From: a bacterium 1XD21-13
GTDB lineage: Bacteria; Bacillota; Clostridia; Lachnospirales; Lachnospiraceae
Reading direction: 5' to 3'
NCBI GenBank assembly: GCA_009917555.1
Contig: QZDX01000006.1
Coordinates: 62,001-126,000, forward strand
Length of the DNA stretch: 64,000 nt
Of the stretch, positions 54,737 through 63,085 are shown in pieces (position 1 is the stretch's first letter; every line of letters begins with the position of its first letter). The position numbers were made by a program, and so were the translations under genes. The notes under the pieces were generated by a model that saw only the letters and a list, made by a program, of their open reading frames with translations, had not been told where the DNA came from and did not search any database.

Positions 54737-55747
54737 TTACGCCCTGCCTCGGCCTCTTACACCGAGATTTTTAAATATCAGATTGAGAACCGCCGCCGCA
54801 ATGACCAAAACGCCTTTGATTAAATCCACATAGAACCACTCAATTCCCATCAGGTTCAGAATGTTAGATACCAGGGTCAAAAACATTACGCCGTAAAGTG
54901 TGTTCTTTACTCCGCCAAAGCCTCCTGCCGGGTCCGTTCCTCCGATTACTACGCTTCCCACAATGTCAATAAACATGGCATCTCCCATGGTGGGAACTCC
55001 CGCGCCGTTTTTCGCCGTATAGATAATGGAGGCCACTCCTGCCAGTCCGCCGCTTATCACAAACAGCAGGAAGATATTCTTCTTTACAGGTACGCCGGAA
55101 ACCTCCGCTGTCCTGGGATTAACCCCGATGGCATAAATCTGTTTCCCAAATACCGTTCTTCGGATCAGCCAGTTAAAAATAAGAAAAATAACGGCGGCAA
55201 TCACAATCGGAAGCCAGAAAATTCCTTTTCCACCGATAGCCCTGAAGGCTTCTGGAAGACCTCCTAAGGATACGGCTCCTTCAAACAGAACGCTTCCAAA
55301 CCAGACCGCCAGGCCTGCTCCAATAAGCTGGGTGGACAGGGTTGCCACAAAGGAGGGCATCTTAAGCCTGGAAACTGCCAGTCCATTAACCACTCCGAAG
55401 ATAAGGCCGATCCCAACCACAATGATTATGGTAAGTGGAATCGCCAGGGGCGTTCCGGCCAGAGGGGAATCCACCAGAAGATGAGCTCCAAGCACGCTGC
55501 CCAGAGAAATAATGGATGTGGTGGAAAAATCAATGCCTCCGTTTAACACCACATACGTGAGACCGGTTGATACCACCAGCAAAGGCGCGCAGTTTTTCAG
55601 ATAATTTTTGATGTTATATGCGGAAGCAAATTTATCCACAAACAGTACTCCGCATATAAGGAAAACCAGAAAAACAAACAGCATGATATTATCCTGCAGA
55701 AATGTTTGAAATTTCTGATCCTGCTTTTTTGCTTTTGATTTCATCAT
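54737..55747 (-). CDS. Sugar ABC transporter permease (RbsC-type)
   Basis: A 336-residue membrane subunit of the BPD_transp_2 family with about nine helices. LNGGIDFSTTSIISLGSVLGA and AKNGAGVPTMGDAMFIDIVGSV are the conserved loops; the segment IVGSVVIGGTDPAGGFGG is the ATPase contact. Two adjacent Met codons at the start are both usable. It lies between the binding protein gene and the ATPase, 126 bases downstream of the former, with a perfect palindrome between. Confidence 0.93.
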   Translation of the reverse strand: MMKSKAKKQDQKFQTFLQDNIMLFVFLVFLICGVLFVDKFASAYNIKNYLKNCAPLLVVSTGLTYVVLNGGIDFSTTSIISLGSVLGAHLLVDSPLAGTPLAIPLTIIIVVGIGLIFGVVNGLAVSRLKMPSFVATLSTQLIGAGLAVWFGSVLFEGAVSLGGLPEAFRAIGGKGIFWLPIVIAAVIFLIFNWLIRRTVFGKQIYAIGVNPRTAEVSGVPVKKNIFLLFVISGGLAGVASIIYTAKNGAGVPTMGDAMFIDIVGSVVIGGTDPAGGFGGVKNTLYGVMFLTLVSNILNLMGIEWFYVDLIKGVLVIAAAVLNLIFKNLGVRGRGRA

Positions 55748-55827
55748 GTTCGTCTGTTATACTTTCCTTTCTTTAATTTACTGTGGCTGTTATACAACCG
55801 GTAATCGTTTCTCTGTTGTTGAATACA

Positions 55828-55859
55828 GGGGCTTATGATTCCCGGGAATCATAAGCCCC
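55828..55859 (-). repeat. Perfect 32-bp palindrome between binding-protein and permease genes
   Basis: GGGGCTTATGATTCCC and its exact reverse complement join at the centre, 15 bases after the binding-protein stop. The message can form a long hairpin without a T-run, which suits stabilising the 5' part of the message and lowering expression of the downstream permease. Confidence 0.85.
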
Positions 55860-55873
55860 ACAAATCTCAAAGC

Positions 55874-56938
55874 TTAGAAGCTGTCCTTAACCTCCTCGAA
55901 ATTATCACAGGTAACCAGAAGTCCGGAATCCTTGATATCACGGTTTGGCAGGCTCTCGCCCTTTATCAGTGATAAAGCGGTATCTACGCAGGTCTCGCCC
56001 TGAAGGGCTGCGGACTGTGCTGCGTCTGCCCAGCAGTATCCGTCTGCCAGCATCTGCTTTCCTGTCTCGTCTCCGTCAAAGGAGATACATGCCACGTGCT
56101 TGTCATCACCGATAGGAGCCCACTTGTCAACCTCGGTCAGAGCTGTCTGTACCGGCTCCCACAGGAAGTCAGAGGGAAGAATCATCATGTTAATGTCGGG
56201 ATTGGAAGCCAAACCGGACTGAAGTCCTGCCAGTGCCACCTCATGATCCCACTCGGTAGGAACAGAAAGAACGATGTCTACTACGCCCTCGCCGAACTCA
56301 TCTACCGCCGCCTGATAGCCGTCCCGGCGCTCCACTGCATTTCCATCGCCCAGGTCGCCAATCAGCATCAGACACTTGTAGCTCTTGTTTTCTTCCTTAC
56401 TCTTCTCAATAAACCACTTCATCTCTTCATAAGCCATCTGCTTGTTGTCGGACAGTACCTGCGCGTCCGGATCAGCCGTACCCTCTACTACAGGGCGGTT
56501 ATTCATAATAATCGGAATTCCTGCCTCATTACACTCGTCTACAGCCGCCGCAATGGCCGCACCGTCATTTGCCATACAGATAACGGCATCTACGCCCTGT
56601 GCGATAAAGTCCTGAATCTGCTGGTTCTGTACATTGGCATCCGCACTGGCAATCGCCTCTACCAATGTGATATTGCCAAGCTCTGCCGCCCGATCCTTAA
56701 TTGCCTGGTAGTTTGCCATCCAGAACTGGGTATCCAGTGTATCTACAGCTACGCCGATGGTATAGGTTTCCCCGTCTCCTGTGCTCTCTGCCGGAGCCTC
56801 TGCTTCCGGAGCCTCGGTCTCTGCCGGAGCAGGCGCCGCTTCTCCACCGGTTTCCTCCTTCTTAGAGCCACAAGCCGCTACTGATAATGCCATAGCAGAC
56901 GCAAGAAGCAATGCAACAATTTTTCTCCACTTTTTCAT
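55874..56938 (-). CDS. Sugar-binding lipoprotein (periplasmic-binding-protein type 1 fold)
   Basis: A 354-residue surface receptor. Lipobox SVAAC (Cys23), then an acidic/Ala/Pro linker (about 25-55), then a ribose/allose-type binding fold with GEAVDTLDTQFW-like text, QIQDFIAQGVDAVICM, IPIIMNNRPV and CISFDGDETGKQMLADGYCWADAAQSA. It opens the transporter genes and is followed by the palindrome at 55828. The substrate is probably a ketohexose or aldose, judging from the pathway genes around it. Confidence 0.94.
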   Translation of the reverse strand: MKKWRKIVALLLASAMALSVAACGSKKEETGGEAAPAPAETEAPEAEAPAESTGDGETYTIGVAVDTLDTQFWMANYQAIKDRAAELGNITLVEAIASADANVQNQQIQDFIAQGVDAVICMANDGAAIAAAVDECNEAGIPIIMNNRPVVEGTADPDAQVLSDNKQMAYEEMKWFIEKSKEENKSYKCLMLIGDLGDGNAVERRDGYQAAVDEFGEGVVDIVLSVPTEWDHEVALAGLQSGLASNPDINMMILPSDFLWEPVQTALTEVDKWAPIGDDKHVACISFDGDETGKQMLADGYCWADAAQSAALQGETCVDTALSLIKGESLPNRDIKDSGLLVTCDNFEEVKDSF

Positions 56939-57012
56939 TTTGATTTCCCTTTCTTTTGATTAATTTTTATTCATTAGATGCTCCCTGGCATGTAATGTCG
57001 TTTCTCTGTTCC

Positions 57013-57954
57013 TTATTCAGTTTGTTCTATCATCTGTTTCACAGTTTCCGGGCAGATGTTACCCTCCATTGGGCCAAAAGCCGCCGCATTTAATGCTCCT
57101 GCCGCCGCAGCTGTCTTCCCCGCCTCCAAAAGGCTCTTTCCCTGTACCAGTCCCGCAAGAAACGCACCGTCAAAGCAGTCTCCCGCGCCTGTAGCGTCCA
57201 GCTGTTCCACCTTATATACGCCAATGGGAATTTCTTCTCCCTCCCTGGTGTAGATAGTGCTTCCTTTTGAGCCATTCTTAAGGGCTACAATCTCCATCCT
57301 GGGGTAAGTGAAGCATTTCTTTATGCCATTCTCCACCGTGTCCTCCCCCGTAATAGAAAGCAGCTCCTCCACGCCTGGTAAAAATACGCCGGTATTCTCC
57401 ATGACCTCCCGAATCACTTCATGAATGGATTCATCTGTGAACAGCTCTCTGCGAATATTTGGATCAAAGGATATTCTTGTCCCCTCTGCCGACAGCGTCC
57501 GCATGGTCTTTAAAATTTCCTGGGCAAAGTCTTTATTCGCCATTAAAGAGCACCCCATAATGTGCATAAATGTTACTTTCCCGAAAGCTCCCGCCTCTGG
57601 CGCTTTTGCTTCCACTGCCGGTGTATTTCCCATATGGAAAATAAATTTTCTGGAGCCGTCCTCAAAGTAGGTTACAAAGGCCGCTCCGGTAGAGCGTTCC
57701 TCGCTTTCCAATACGTGGCTGCAGTCTACGCCGTCCTTTTCCAGCCTTTTCAGAAGACATTTTCCAAAGTCATCTCTGCCCACACCGCCGATTATTGCTG
57801 TTTTGCAGCCCAGTCTTGCCGCCGCGTCGATGCAGATAGCCGGTGCTCCGCTTGGAAACGGCCCTCGGAACATTCCCTGCTCATCCAGAGGGATGCCCGC
57901 CTCCGGTCTCATAATCTCCACCAGCATTTCACCCATAATCACAATATCTGTCAT
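57013..57954 (-). CDS. PfkB-family carbohydrate kinase
   Basis: A 313-residue ATP-dependent sugar kinase (ribokinase fold). The N-terminal substrate region has GEMLVEIMRPEAG and the Gly pair GGVGRDDFGKCLLKRL; the C-terminal anion-hole motif is DATGAGDCFDGAFLAGL with the catalytic Asp near residue 255. The start is Met at 57954, with AGGAGG upstream. It lies between the epimerase and the binding protein gene, so it likely phosphorylates the ketose from the epimerase step. The fold includes fructo-, keto-deoxygluconate and 2-dehydro-sugar kinases. Confidence 0.93.
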   Translation of the reverse strand: MTDIVIMGEMLVEIMRPEAGIPLDEQGMFRGPFPSGAPAICIDAAARLGCKTAIIGGVGRDDFGKCLLKRLEKDGVDCSHVLESEERSTGAAFVTYFEDGSRKFIFHMGNTPAVEAKAPEAGAFGKVTFMHIMGCSLMANKDFAQEILKTMRTLSAEGTRISFDPNIRRELFTDESIHEVIREVMENTGVFLPGVEELLSITGEDTVENGIKKCFTYPRMEIVALKNGSKGSTIYTREGEEIPIGVYKVEQLDATGAGDCFDGAFLAGLVQGKSLLEAGKTAAAAGALNAAAFGPMEGNICPETVKQMIEQTE

Positions 57955-58015
57955 TTTGCATCCTCCTGGCACATCATTTTATGGTTTTTGAAGAAGTGAA
58001 CGAAAGGACACTCGA

Positions 58016-58891
58016 TTATCCCTGGCAGCATTCCTTCAGATATTTCAATGAATCCGTTATATAGCGGTCCATATCCGCCTCGTCCGCACCGTTGCTCAAA
58101 TCTCTCCAGACCCGGATATCCCGGCCAACCTCACCGCCGCTTAAGAGGAACGGTTCCATCACTACTGCCTTGTCATAGCCGATATCTCTCAGGGCTTTCC
58201 CTATCTCCGGCCAGTTGATGCTGTTATTCATGCCGGGAAGCTTCCTGTTACACTCTCCCACATGCACATGTCCCAGCAGGGGACCGGCCTTGCGGATAGC
58301 GTCGTACATATTGTCTTCCTCGATATTCATGTGGTAGGTATCCAATAAAATATTAATACTCTTACTTCCTACCCGATCCACATATTCAATAGCTTCCTTG
58401 CAGTCCGTCAGTATGTAAGTCTCATTCCGGTTCAGCACCTCCAGCGGACACTCAATATCGAGCTCCTCCGCAACCGCTCCAATTTCCTGGAGACATGCAA
58501 TGCTTCTCTCCCATGCCGCCTCTTTATCCGCAACTGTGTAGGAAAAGTCTACCGGCCAGTAGGAGTAAATAGCCCCCACCAGGCTTTTGGAGCCCAATCT
58601 TGCCATTTTGTGAAGAATCTCTTTAAAGTACTCCACTCCCTGCCTGCGGATTGCTTCATCCGGAGAAGCCAGGTCATATTTTTTGGCCGGCCCGCTGTTA
58701 GTTGTAAATGTAATTCCTCTTTTTAATCCCTCTGCTTTTAGATTATCTATTTCTTCCTCTGACATATGATATAAATGGTCCGCTCCGATTTCCAGAACAT
58801 CAAAACCGATATCTGCAACCTTATTTACCATTTCGAGATAATCACATTTCCATTCGGTACCCCAGTAAGCATACCCTGTTCCAAATTTCAT
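58016..58891 (-). CDS. Ketose 3-epimerase (D-tagatose/D-allulose 3-epimerase family)
   Basis: A 291-residue TIM-barrel epimerase. The whole protein closely follows the D-psicose/allulose 3-epimerases of clostridia: MKFGTGYAYWGTEWKCDY start, GAIYSYWPVDFSYT, and metal ligands in PLEVLNRNE (Glu), NILLDTYHMNIEED (Asp), LGHVHVGECNRK (His) and AVVMEPF (Glu). Such enzymes interconvert free ketohexoses at C3, for example allulose with fructose. It heads the large minus-strand sugar operon and is divergent from the LacI-type regulator. The main substrate is inferred by similarity in memory, not by search. Confidence 0.9.
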   Translation of the reverse strand: MKFGTGYAYWGTEWKCDYLEMVNKVADIGFDVLEIGADHLYHMSEEEIDNLKAEGLKRGITFTTNSGPAKKYDLASPDEAIRRQGVEYFKEILHKMARLGSKSLVGAIYSYWPVDFSYTVADKEAAWERSIACLQEIGAVAEELDIECPLEVLNRNETYILTDCKEAIEYVDRVGSKSINILLDTYHMNIEEDNMYDAIRKAGPLLGHVHVGECNRKLPGMNNSINWPEIGKALRDIGYDKAVVMEPFLLSGGEVGRDIRVWRDLSNGADEADMDRYITDSLKYLKECCQG

Positions 58892-58919
58892 CGTGTTCTT
58901 TTTACCTCCGTCTTTATTT

Positions 58920-58942
58920 TGTGCTCGAGCTCGTTTCTGAAA
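58920..58942 (-). promoter_or_regulatory. Candidate operator at the epimerase start site
   Basis: GCTCGAGC (58923-58930) is a perfect palindrome with a central CG, as in many LacI-family operators, and TTTCTGAAA (58934-58942) is next to it. Both lie at the predicted transcription start of the operon. Confidence 0.55.
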
Positions 58943-58944
58943 TC

Positions 58945-58973
58945 ATCATAACATCCCATTTTCCATTTTGCAA
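58945..58973 (-). promoter_or_regulatory. Promoter of the epimerase-led sugar operon
   Basis: TTGCAA and TATGAT on the minus strand are 17 bases apart, ending 54 bases before the epimerase ATG. Confidence 0.75.
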
Positions 58974-59050
58974 TATGTACTATTTACCAATTTATTTTAC
59001 CAATTTTTGTAGATTTTTCACAATCACTAGGATTTTCCTGTTTTTGGAAT

Positions 59051-59063
59051 GAGCACGAGCACA
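59051..59063 (+). promoter_or_regulatory. Second copy of the GAGC(A/T)CGAGCACA motif upstream of the lacI-type gene
   Basis: GAGCACGAGCACA matches the reverse strand of 58920-58932 at 12 of 13 bases. It lies between the two divergent genes and may be an auxiliary operator. Confidence 0.5.
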
Positions 59064-59248
59064 TTATTTCTGTCAGAATCATACAAAAATTTCAGAAAGA
59101 GAACTGTAAAAATATGTCTATTCTGCTCAAACTGCCTAAAATACCTTTTTTCCGCTAGACATATGTATTATTTTTTGATATTCTTTGACTATGTAAATCT
59201 AAATTTTTACAAATATTACAAATACATTGAGAACAGTCGGGGTGAAAC

Positions 59249-60286
59249 ATGGGCGTTACGATTAAACAGATTGCTGAATTAGCTAATGTTTCCCGGGGGA
59301 CCGTTGATAAGGTACTCAACAACCGTCCCGGCGTAAAGGATGAAACAAAGCAAAAAATTCTGCAGATCGCAAAGGAATTGCATTACCAGCCAAATTTTCT
59401 TGGCAAGGCCCTTGTGCAAAGCAAGGAGCCCACAAAGCTTGGCATTATTCTTACACCGGATTACAATCCTTATATCCAGGCCATGCTGAACGGCATCCGC
59501 CAGGCAAAGGAGGAGTTCGCTCCTTTCAATCTTAATATTTCCATCAAAATGCTGACTACCCTGGAGCCGGCAGAGCTTGTAAACCTTTTAAATGACATGA
59601 GTGTGGACGGATACGACGGAATTGCCGTATTTCCCATTGATGATGCCCAGGTAAAGAACAAGATTAATCAGCTCAGCGAGGAAGGGGTTATTATCATTAC
59701 CTTTAATTCCAGAATTGAAGGAATCCGCCAGCTCTGTTTTCTGGGTCAGGATCATACAAAGGGCGGAGCTGCGGCCGCCGGACTTATGGGGCGTATTCTG
59801 CCGGAGGGCGGTGATATAGGTGTTATCATCAGCTCCTATCACCTGTCCTGCCATCAGTGCCGCTTGGACGGCTTTCAAAAAAGGCTGGCAGAACGGTTTC
59901 CCGGCCTGCATATTGTAGAGGTTCAGGAAAACCAGGATCATAAGGAGGATGCTTTTAAGATTACTTTGGAATATTGCAATAAGTATCCGAATTTGAAGGG
60001 CCTCTACATTACCGGAGGCGGTATCAGCGGTGTGGGGAATGCCTTGGAGATCGCCGGAAAAGCCGGAAAGCTTCGGGTGGTATGCCACGATCTGCTTCCC
60101 GATACGATTACACTTTTGCAAAACGGGGTTGTGGATTTTGCTTTGGATCAGAACGCCCGGCACCAGGGCCATGAACTGGTTAAGATTCTATTTGACTATA
60201 TTATCAAGCGGCAGAAGCCAGCCTCGGACTATATAAGGATTCCCATAACCATTGTGACCGAGGATACGATTGACTGCTTTGAATAA
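59249..60286 (+). CDS. LacI-family transcription regulator
   Basis: A 345-residue repressor with an N-terminal LacI helix-turn-helix (TIKQIAELANVSRGTVDKVLNNRPG) and hinge, then a sugar-binding core (residues 60-340) of the same fold as the binding proteins nearby. It is divergent from the epimerase operon across 357 bases, the usual place for a local repressor whose ligand is the imported sugar or a product. GGGG lies upstream of its ATG. Target sites are proposed at 58920-58942 and 59051-59063. Confidence 0.94.
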   Translation: MGVTIKQIAELANVSRGTVDKVLNNRPGVKDETKQKILQIAKELHYQPNFLGKALVQSKEPTKLGIILTPDYNPYIQAMLNGIRQAKEEFAPFNLNISIKMLTTLEPAELVNLLNDMSVDGYDGIAVFPIDDAQVKNKINQLSEEGVIIITFNSRIEGIRQLCFLGQDHTKGGAAAAGLMGRILPEGGDIGVIISSYHLSCHQCRLDGFQKRLAERFPGLHIVEVQENQDHKEDAFKITLEYCNKYPNLKGLYITGGGISGVGNALEIAGKAGKLRVVCHDLLPDTITLLQNGVVDFALDQNARHQGHELVKILFDYIIKRQKPASDYIRIPITIVTEDTIDCFE

Positions 60287-60296
60287 ATGAAAAACC

Positions 60297-60322
60297 GGGC
60301 CTGTGGAAAGCTCCACAGGCCC
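60297..60322 (+). terminator. Bidirectional terminator between the LacI-type gene and fucI
   Basis: GGGCCTGTGGA and TCCACAGGCCC form an 11-bp stem with a four-base loop; AATATTTTT follows on the plus strand and a run of five T on the minus strand. Confidence 0.93.
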
Positions 60323-60358
60323 AATATTTTTCTCAATAAGTCAGTCTTGCAAATATTC

Positions 60359-62161
60359 TTACCGAATGGTCTTGTAAAGAGGACCGTAAGCCTTACAAGC
60401 TCTGTAGTCCTGACCCTCTTTGTCCATTCCAAATGCATTCCATGCCGCCGGACGGAAGATCTTCTCCTCCGGTACGTTGTGCATGCAAACCGGAATTCTT
60501 AACATAGAGCAGAAGGTAATCAGATCTGCGCCGATGTGTCCGTAGCTGATAGCGCCATGGTTTGCGCCCCAGTTGTTCATTACATCGTAAGCAGTCTTGA
60601 ATGCGCCTTCGCCGGTACATCTGGGAGCAAACCAGGTGCAGGGCCATGTGTAGTCAGTTCTCTTCCAAAGCTTGTCGGTTACTTCCTCAGGAAGCTTCAC
60701 GGTCCAGCCCTCTGCAATCTGCAGAACAGGTCCTAAGCCCTTCACCAGATTCAGACGAATCATGGTAGCCGGCATCTCAGCGTTGGTTACGAAGCGGGAA
60801 GAATATCCGCCGCCGCGGAAATATCCGTTGTCTGCCGCATTCCAGGTAGTAGCCTTCAAAATAGCCTCCTGGTCTGCCTCAGTTACATTCCACCACTCCT
60901 TCATAACAGGATTGCCGTTCTCATCCTTTGCCTCTCCACAGGCATCCAGGCAGGCGGCTCCGGAGTTAATCAAATGAATAAATCCGTCTGCTTCTTTTGC
61001 CTTGCCCTCAATCTCATAGCCGGTTACTCTCTTCACGGAATCTCCGCTCCAGTAGGTACGTACATCGGCGAAAATCTGAGCACGGTTGGTCAGAAGCTTC
61101 ATAAACAGCATTCCAAGGCCGTTCAGTGTATCATTCTCGGTTGCCAGAACATAGGGCTCTCTCGCTCCGTTCCAGTCAAAGGAGGTGTTGAGCAGTGCCT
61201 CCGGGAAGTCACAGTTGGGATAAAAATCTGTCCACTGTCTCTGTCCCTGGAAACCGGCTGCAATCGCATTGTGTCCGATCGCCTCCTCAGAGAACTTCGG
61301 ATCCAGCTTATCGCTTCCGCTCATCAGATCCTTGATGATTACCATCATCTTAACTACGAATTCCCAGTCGGCATCCTTCTCTTCTCTGGTCTTCTGAACC
61401 TCTTCCGGATTCTTGTCAAAGCCCTCAATGCACTTCTCCTTGGTCCACTTCAGAGCCTTCTGGAACTCTTCCTCGTCATAGATGCCCTCAGTCATCCGGC
61501 GGATAATCTCTACCTCATCTACGGACTCTACTCTCATGCCCAGATACTCCTCAATAAAGGCCGGGTCAATGATGGAGCCGCCGATTCCCATACAGATGGA
61601 ACCAATCTGCAGGTAAGACTTGCCTCTCATAGTTGCCGCCGCAACTGCCGCACGGCCGAACCGAAGCAGCTTCTCCTTTACATCCTCCGGGATATTGGGG
61701 TCATCCGCCTCCTGTACGTCACGTCCATAGATACCGAATGCAGGCAGGCCTTTTTGTGCATGAGTAGCCAATACGGATGCCAGATATACGGCTCCCGGTC
61801 TCTCGGTTGCATTCAGTCCCCACACGCCCTTGATAGTCATGGGATCCATATCCATGGTCTCAGATCCATAGCACCAGCAGGGAGTTACGGTCAAGGTGAT
61901 GTCTACGCCTTCCTTCTTAAACTGAGCCGCACATGCAGCGGATTCGCCTGCACGTCCGATGGTCGTATTGGAAATCACAACCTTTACCGGCTCGCCGTTG
62001 CTATAACGCAGATTCTCCTCGAACAGCTTTGCCGCAGCCTTCGCCATACCCATAGTCTGCTCTTCCAAAGCTCCTCTTACGTCCAGATAGCCTCTGCGGC
62101 CATCAATGGTCGGACGGATGCCAATAACCGGATATTCACCCACTAATCTGTTCTTTGCCAA
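60359..62161 (-). CDS. fucI: L-fucose isomerase (L-fucose/D-arabinose isomerase)
   Basis: A 600-residue enzyme that converts L-fucose to L-fuculose, or D-arabinose to D-ribulose. [23 protein letters not shown] at the start (shortened here), [30 protein letters not shown] and the segment [20 protein letters not shown] are family blocks. The likely start is TTG at 62161 with GGAGGG eight bases upstream; the ATG five codons earlier contains that ribosome binding site and is unlikely. No fuculose kinase or fuculose-phosphate aldolase is seen beside it. Confidence 0.93.
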   Translation of the reverse strand: MAKNRLVGEYPVIGIRPTIDGRRGYLDVRGALEEQTMGMAKAAAKLFEENLRYSNGEPVKVVISNTTIGRAGESAACAAQFKKEGVDITLTVTPCWCYGSETMDMDPMTIKGVWGLNATERPGAVYLASVLATHAQKGLPAFGIYGRDVQEADDPNIPEDVKEKLLRFGRAAVAAATMRGKSYLQIGSICMGIGGSIIDPAFIEEYLGMRVESVDEVEIIRRMTEGIYDEEEFQKALKWTKEKCIEGFDKNPEEVQKTREEKDADWEFVVKMMVIIKDLMSGSDKLDPKFSEEAIGHNAIAAGFQGQRQWTDFYPNCDFPEALLNTSFDWNGAREPYVLATENDTLNGLGMLFMKLLTNRAQIFADVRTYWSGDSVKRVTGYEIEGKAKEADGFIHLINSGAACLDACGEAKDENGNPVMKEWWNVTEADQEAILKATTWNAADNGYFRGGGYSSRFVTNAEMPATMIRLNLVKGLGPVLQIAEGWTVKLPEEVTDKLWKRTDYTWPCTWFAPRCTGEGAFKTAYDVMNNWGANHGAISYGHIGADLITFCSMLRIPVCMHNVPEEKIFRPAAWNAFGMDKEGQDYRACKAYGPLYKTIR

Positions 62162-62206
62162 TGTTACACCCTCCATTTTCTTTGATTTTATTGGAATTTT
62201 TTTGAA

Positions 62207-62229
62207 TTCAGAAATCCATCATTTCTGAA
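62207..62229 (-). promoter_or_regulatory. Palindrome in the fucI leader, candidate operator
   Basis: TTCAGAAAT and ATTTCTGAA are 9-base inverted arms around CCATC, about 10-30 bases after the predicted fucI start site. The arm TTTCTGAA also occurs at the epimerase start site (58934-58941). Confidence 0.5.
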
Positions 62230-62243
62230 CTCCAGGTGTTTTC

Positions 62244-62272
62244 ATTATATAACATATCCCAGAAAATTGCAC
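62244..62272 (-). promoter_or_regulatory. Promoter of fucI
   Basis: A perfect TATAAT has GTGCAA 17 bases upstream on the minus strand. The stretch 62273-62412 up to dhaL holds no gene. Confidence 0.65.
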
Positions 62273-62412
62273 GTAAATTTCTATTTTTATCTGGACATTT
62301 TTTGTACTAATTGATATACTTTCCCTATATACAGAATACTTTTTCAGCAATTTCCTCCAAAATCACGCTTTACAGAAGAGTATGTGGCAAATACGGAAGC
62401 ATTTTAATTTTT

Positions 62413-63063
62413 CTATCTCTCTACTTTCCCCAATGCATAATTCAACAGAATTTCAAGCTGATAAGACATGGTAACCGCCCCCGGATCTAAATTCCCCAAG
62501 CCTTTCTCCCTTTGATAAGAAGCACGTCCTTTAATAGCCTCCATGTTTCTGGTATTCTCAGCTCCATCCAGGGCCGCCTGCTTTACTCTTTCCAGCAGCT
62601 CTGTATCAGACACTCCCTCTGCCATACAAGCCTTGTAACATTCTACTGCCGGATACAAGCTATCAATCATTGTTTTACACCCAGGCTTTGCGTTTCCTCT
62701 TGACATAATTGCTTCCAGCATGGCCGAAAGAACCTGATAAAGCTCTCTATTCGCTATTGTTTCTTTATCCTCCAATATTTTGGCCGCTTCCAGATAAGCA
62801 CTGCCATAGAGAACTCCCGATGAACCGCCTATCACAGACATCATAGTCCTTCCAATCTGCCGAAACTCATCAAAAAGGCTCATGGTCTCCAAATCCCCTG
62901 CCATTTCATTTAATCTCCTAAAGCCACTATCCAGATTTGCCCAATGATCTCCGTCTCCGGTGGCTGCGTCTAAGCTTGTTATATAATCTCCATTCTCATG
63001 AATTTTTTGGTATGCAAGTCTTATATATTCCGCGTAATCTTTACTTGTTAACTGAAATCCCAT
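62413..63063 (-). CDS. dhaL: Dihydroxyacetone kinase subunit L (DhaL)
   Basis: A 216-residue nucleotide-binding subunit. DAATGDGDHWANLDSGF holds the Asp/His residues that bind magnesium-ATP, and MSVIGGSSGVLYGSAYLEAA forms the phosphate loop. DhaL partners DhaK and works either with ATP or with a PTS-type DhaM; no DhaM is seen in the window. Related pairs also phosphorylate tetruloses. It follows dhaK by 22 bases. Confidence 0.93.
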   Translation of the reverse strand: MGFQLTSKDYAEYIRLAYQKIHENGDYITSLDAATGDGDHWANLDSGFRRLNEMAGDLETMSLFDEFRQIGRTMMSVIGGSSGVLYGSAYLEAAKILEDKETIANRELYQVLSAMLEAIMSRGNAKPGCKTMIDSLYPAVECYKACMAEGVSDTELLERVKQAALDGAENTRNMEAIKGRASYQREKGLGNLDPGAVTMSYQLEILLNYALGKVER

Positions 63064-63085
63064 CTGTTTTCACTTCCTCTTGCCT

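Noticed and set aside
60974-62146. Plus-strand open frame of 390 codons opposite fucI
   Set aside because: It is antisense to a clear isomerase gene; its composition reflects the reverse of conserved codons and no family is recognisable.
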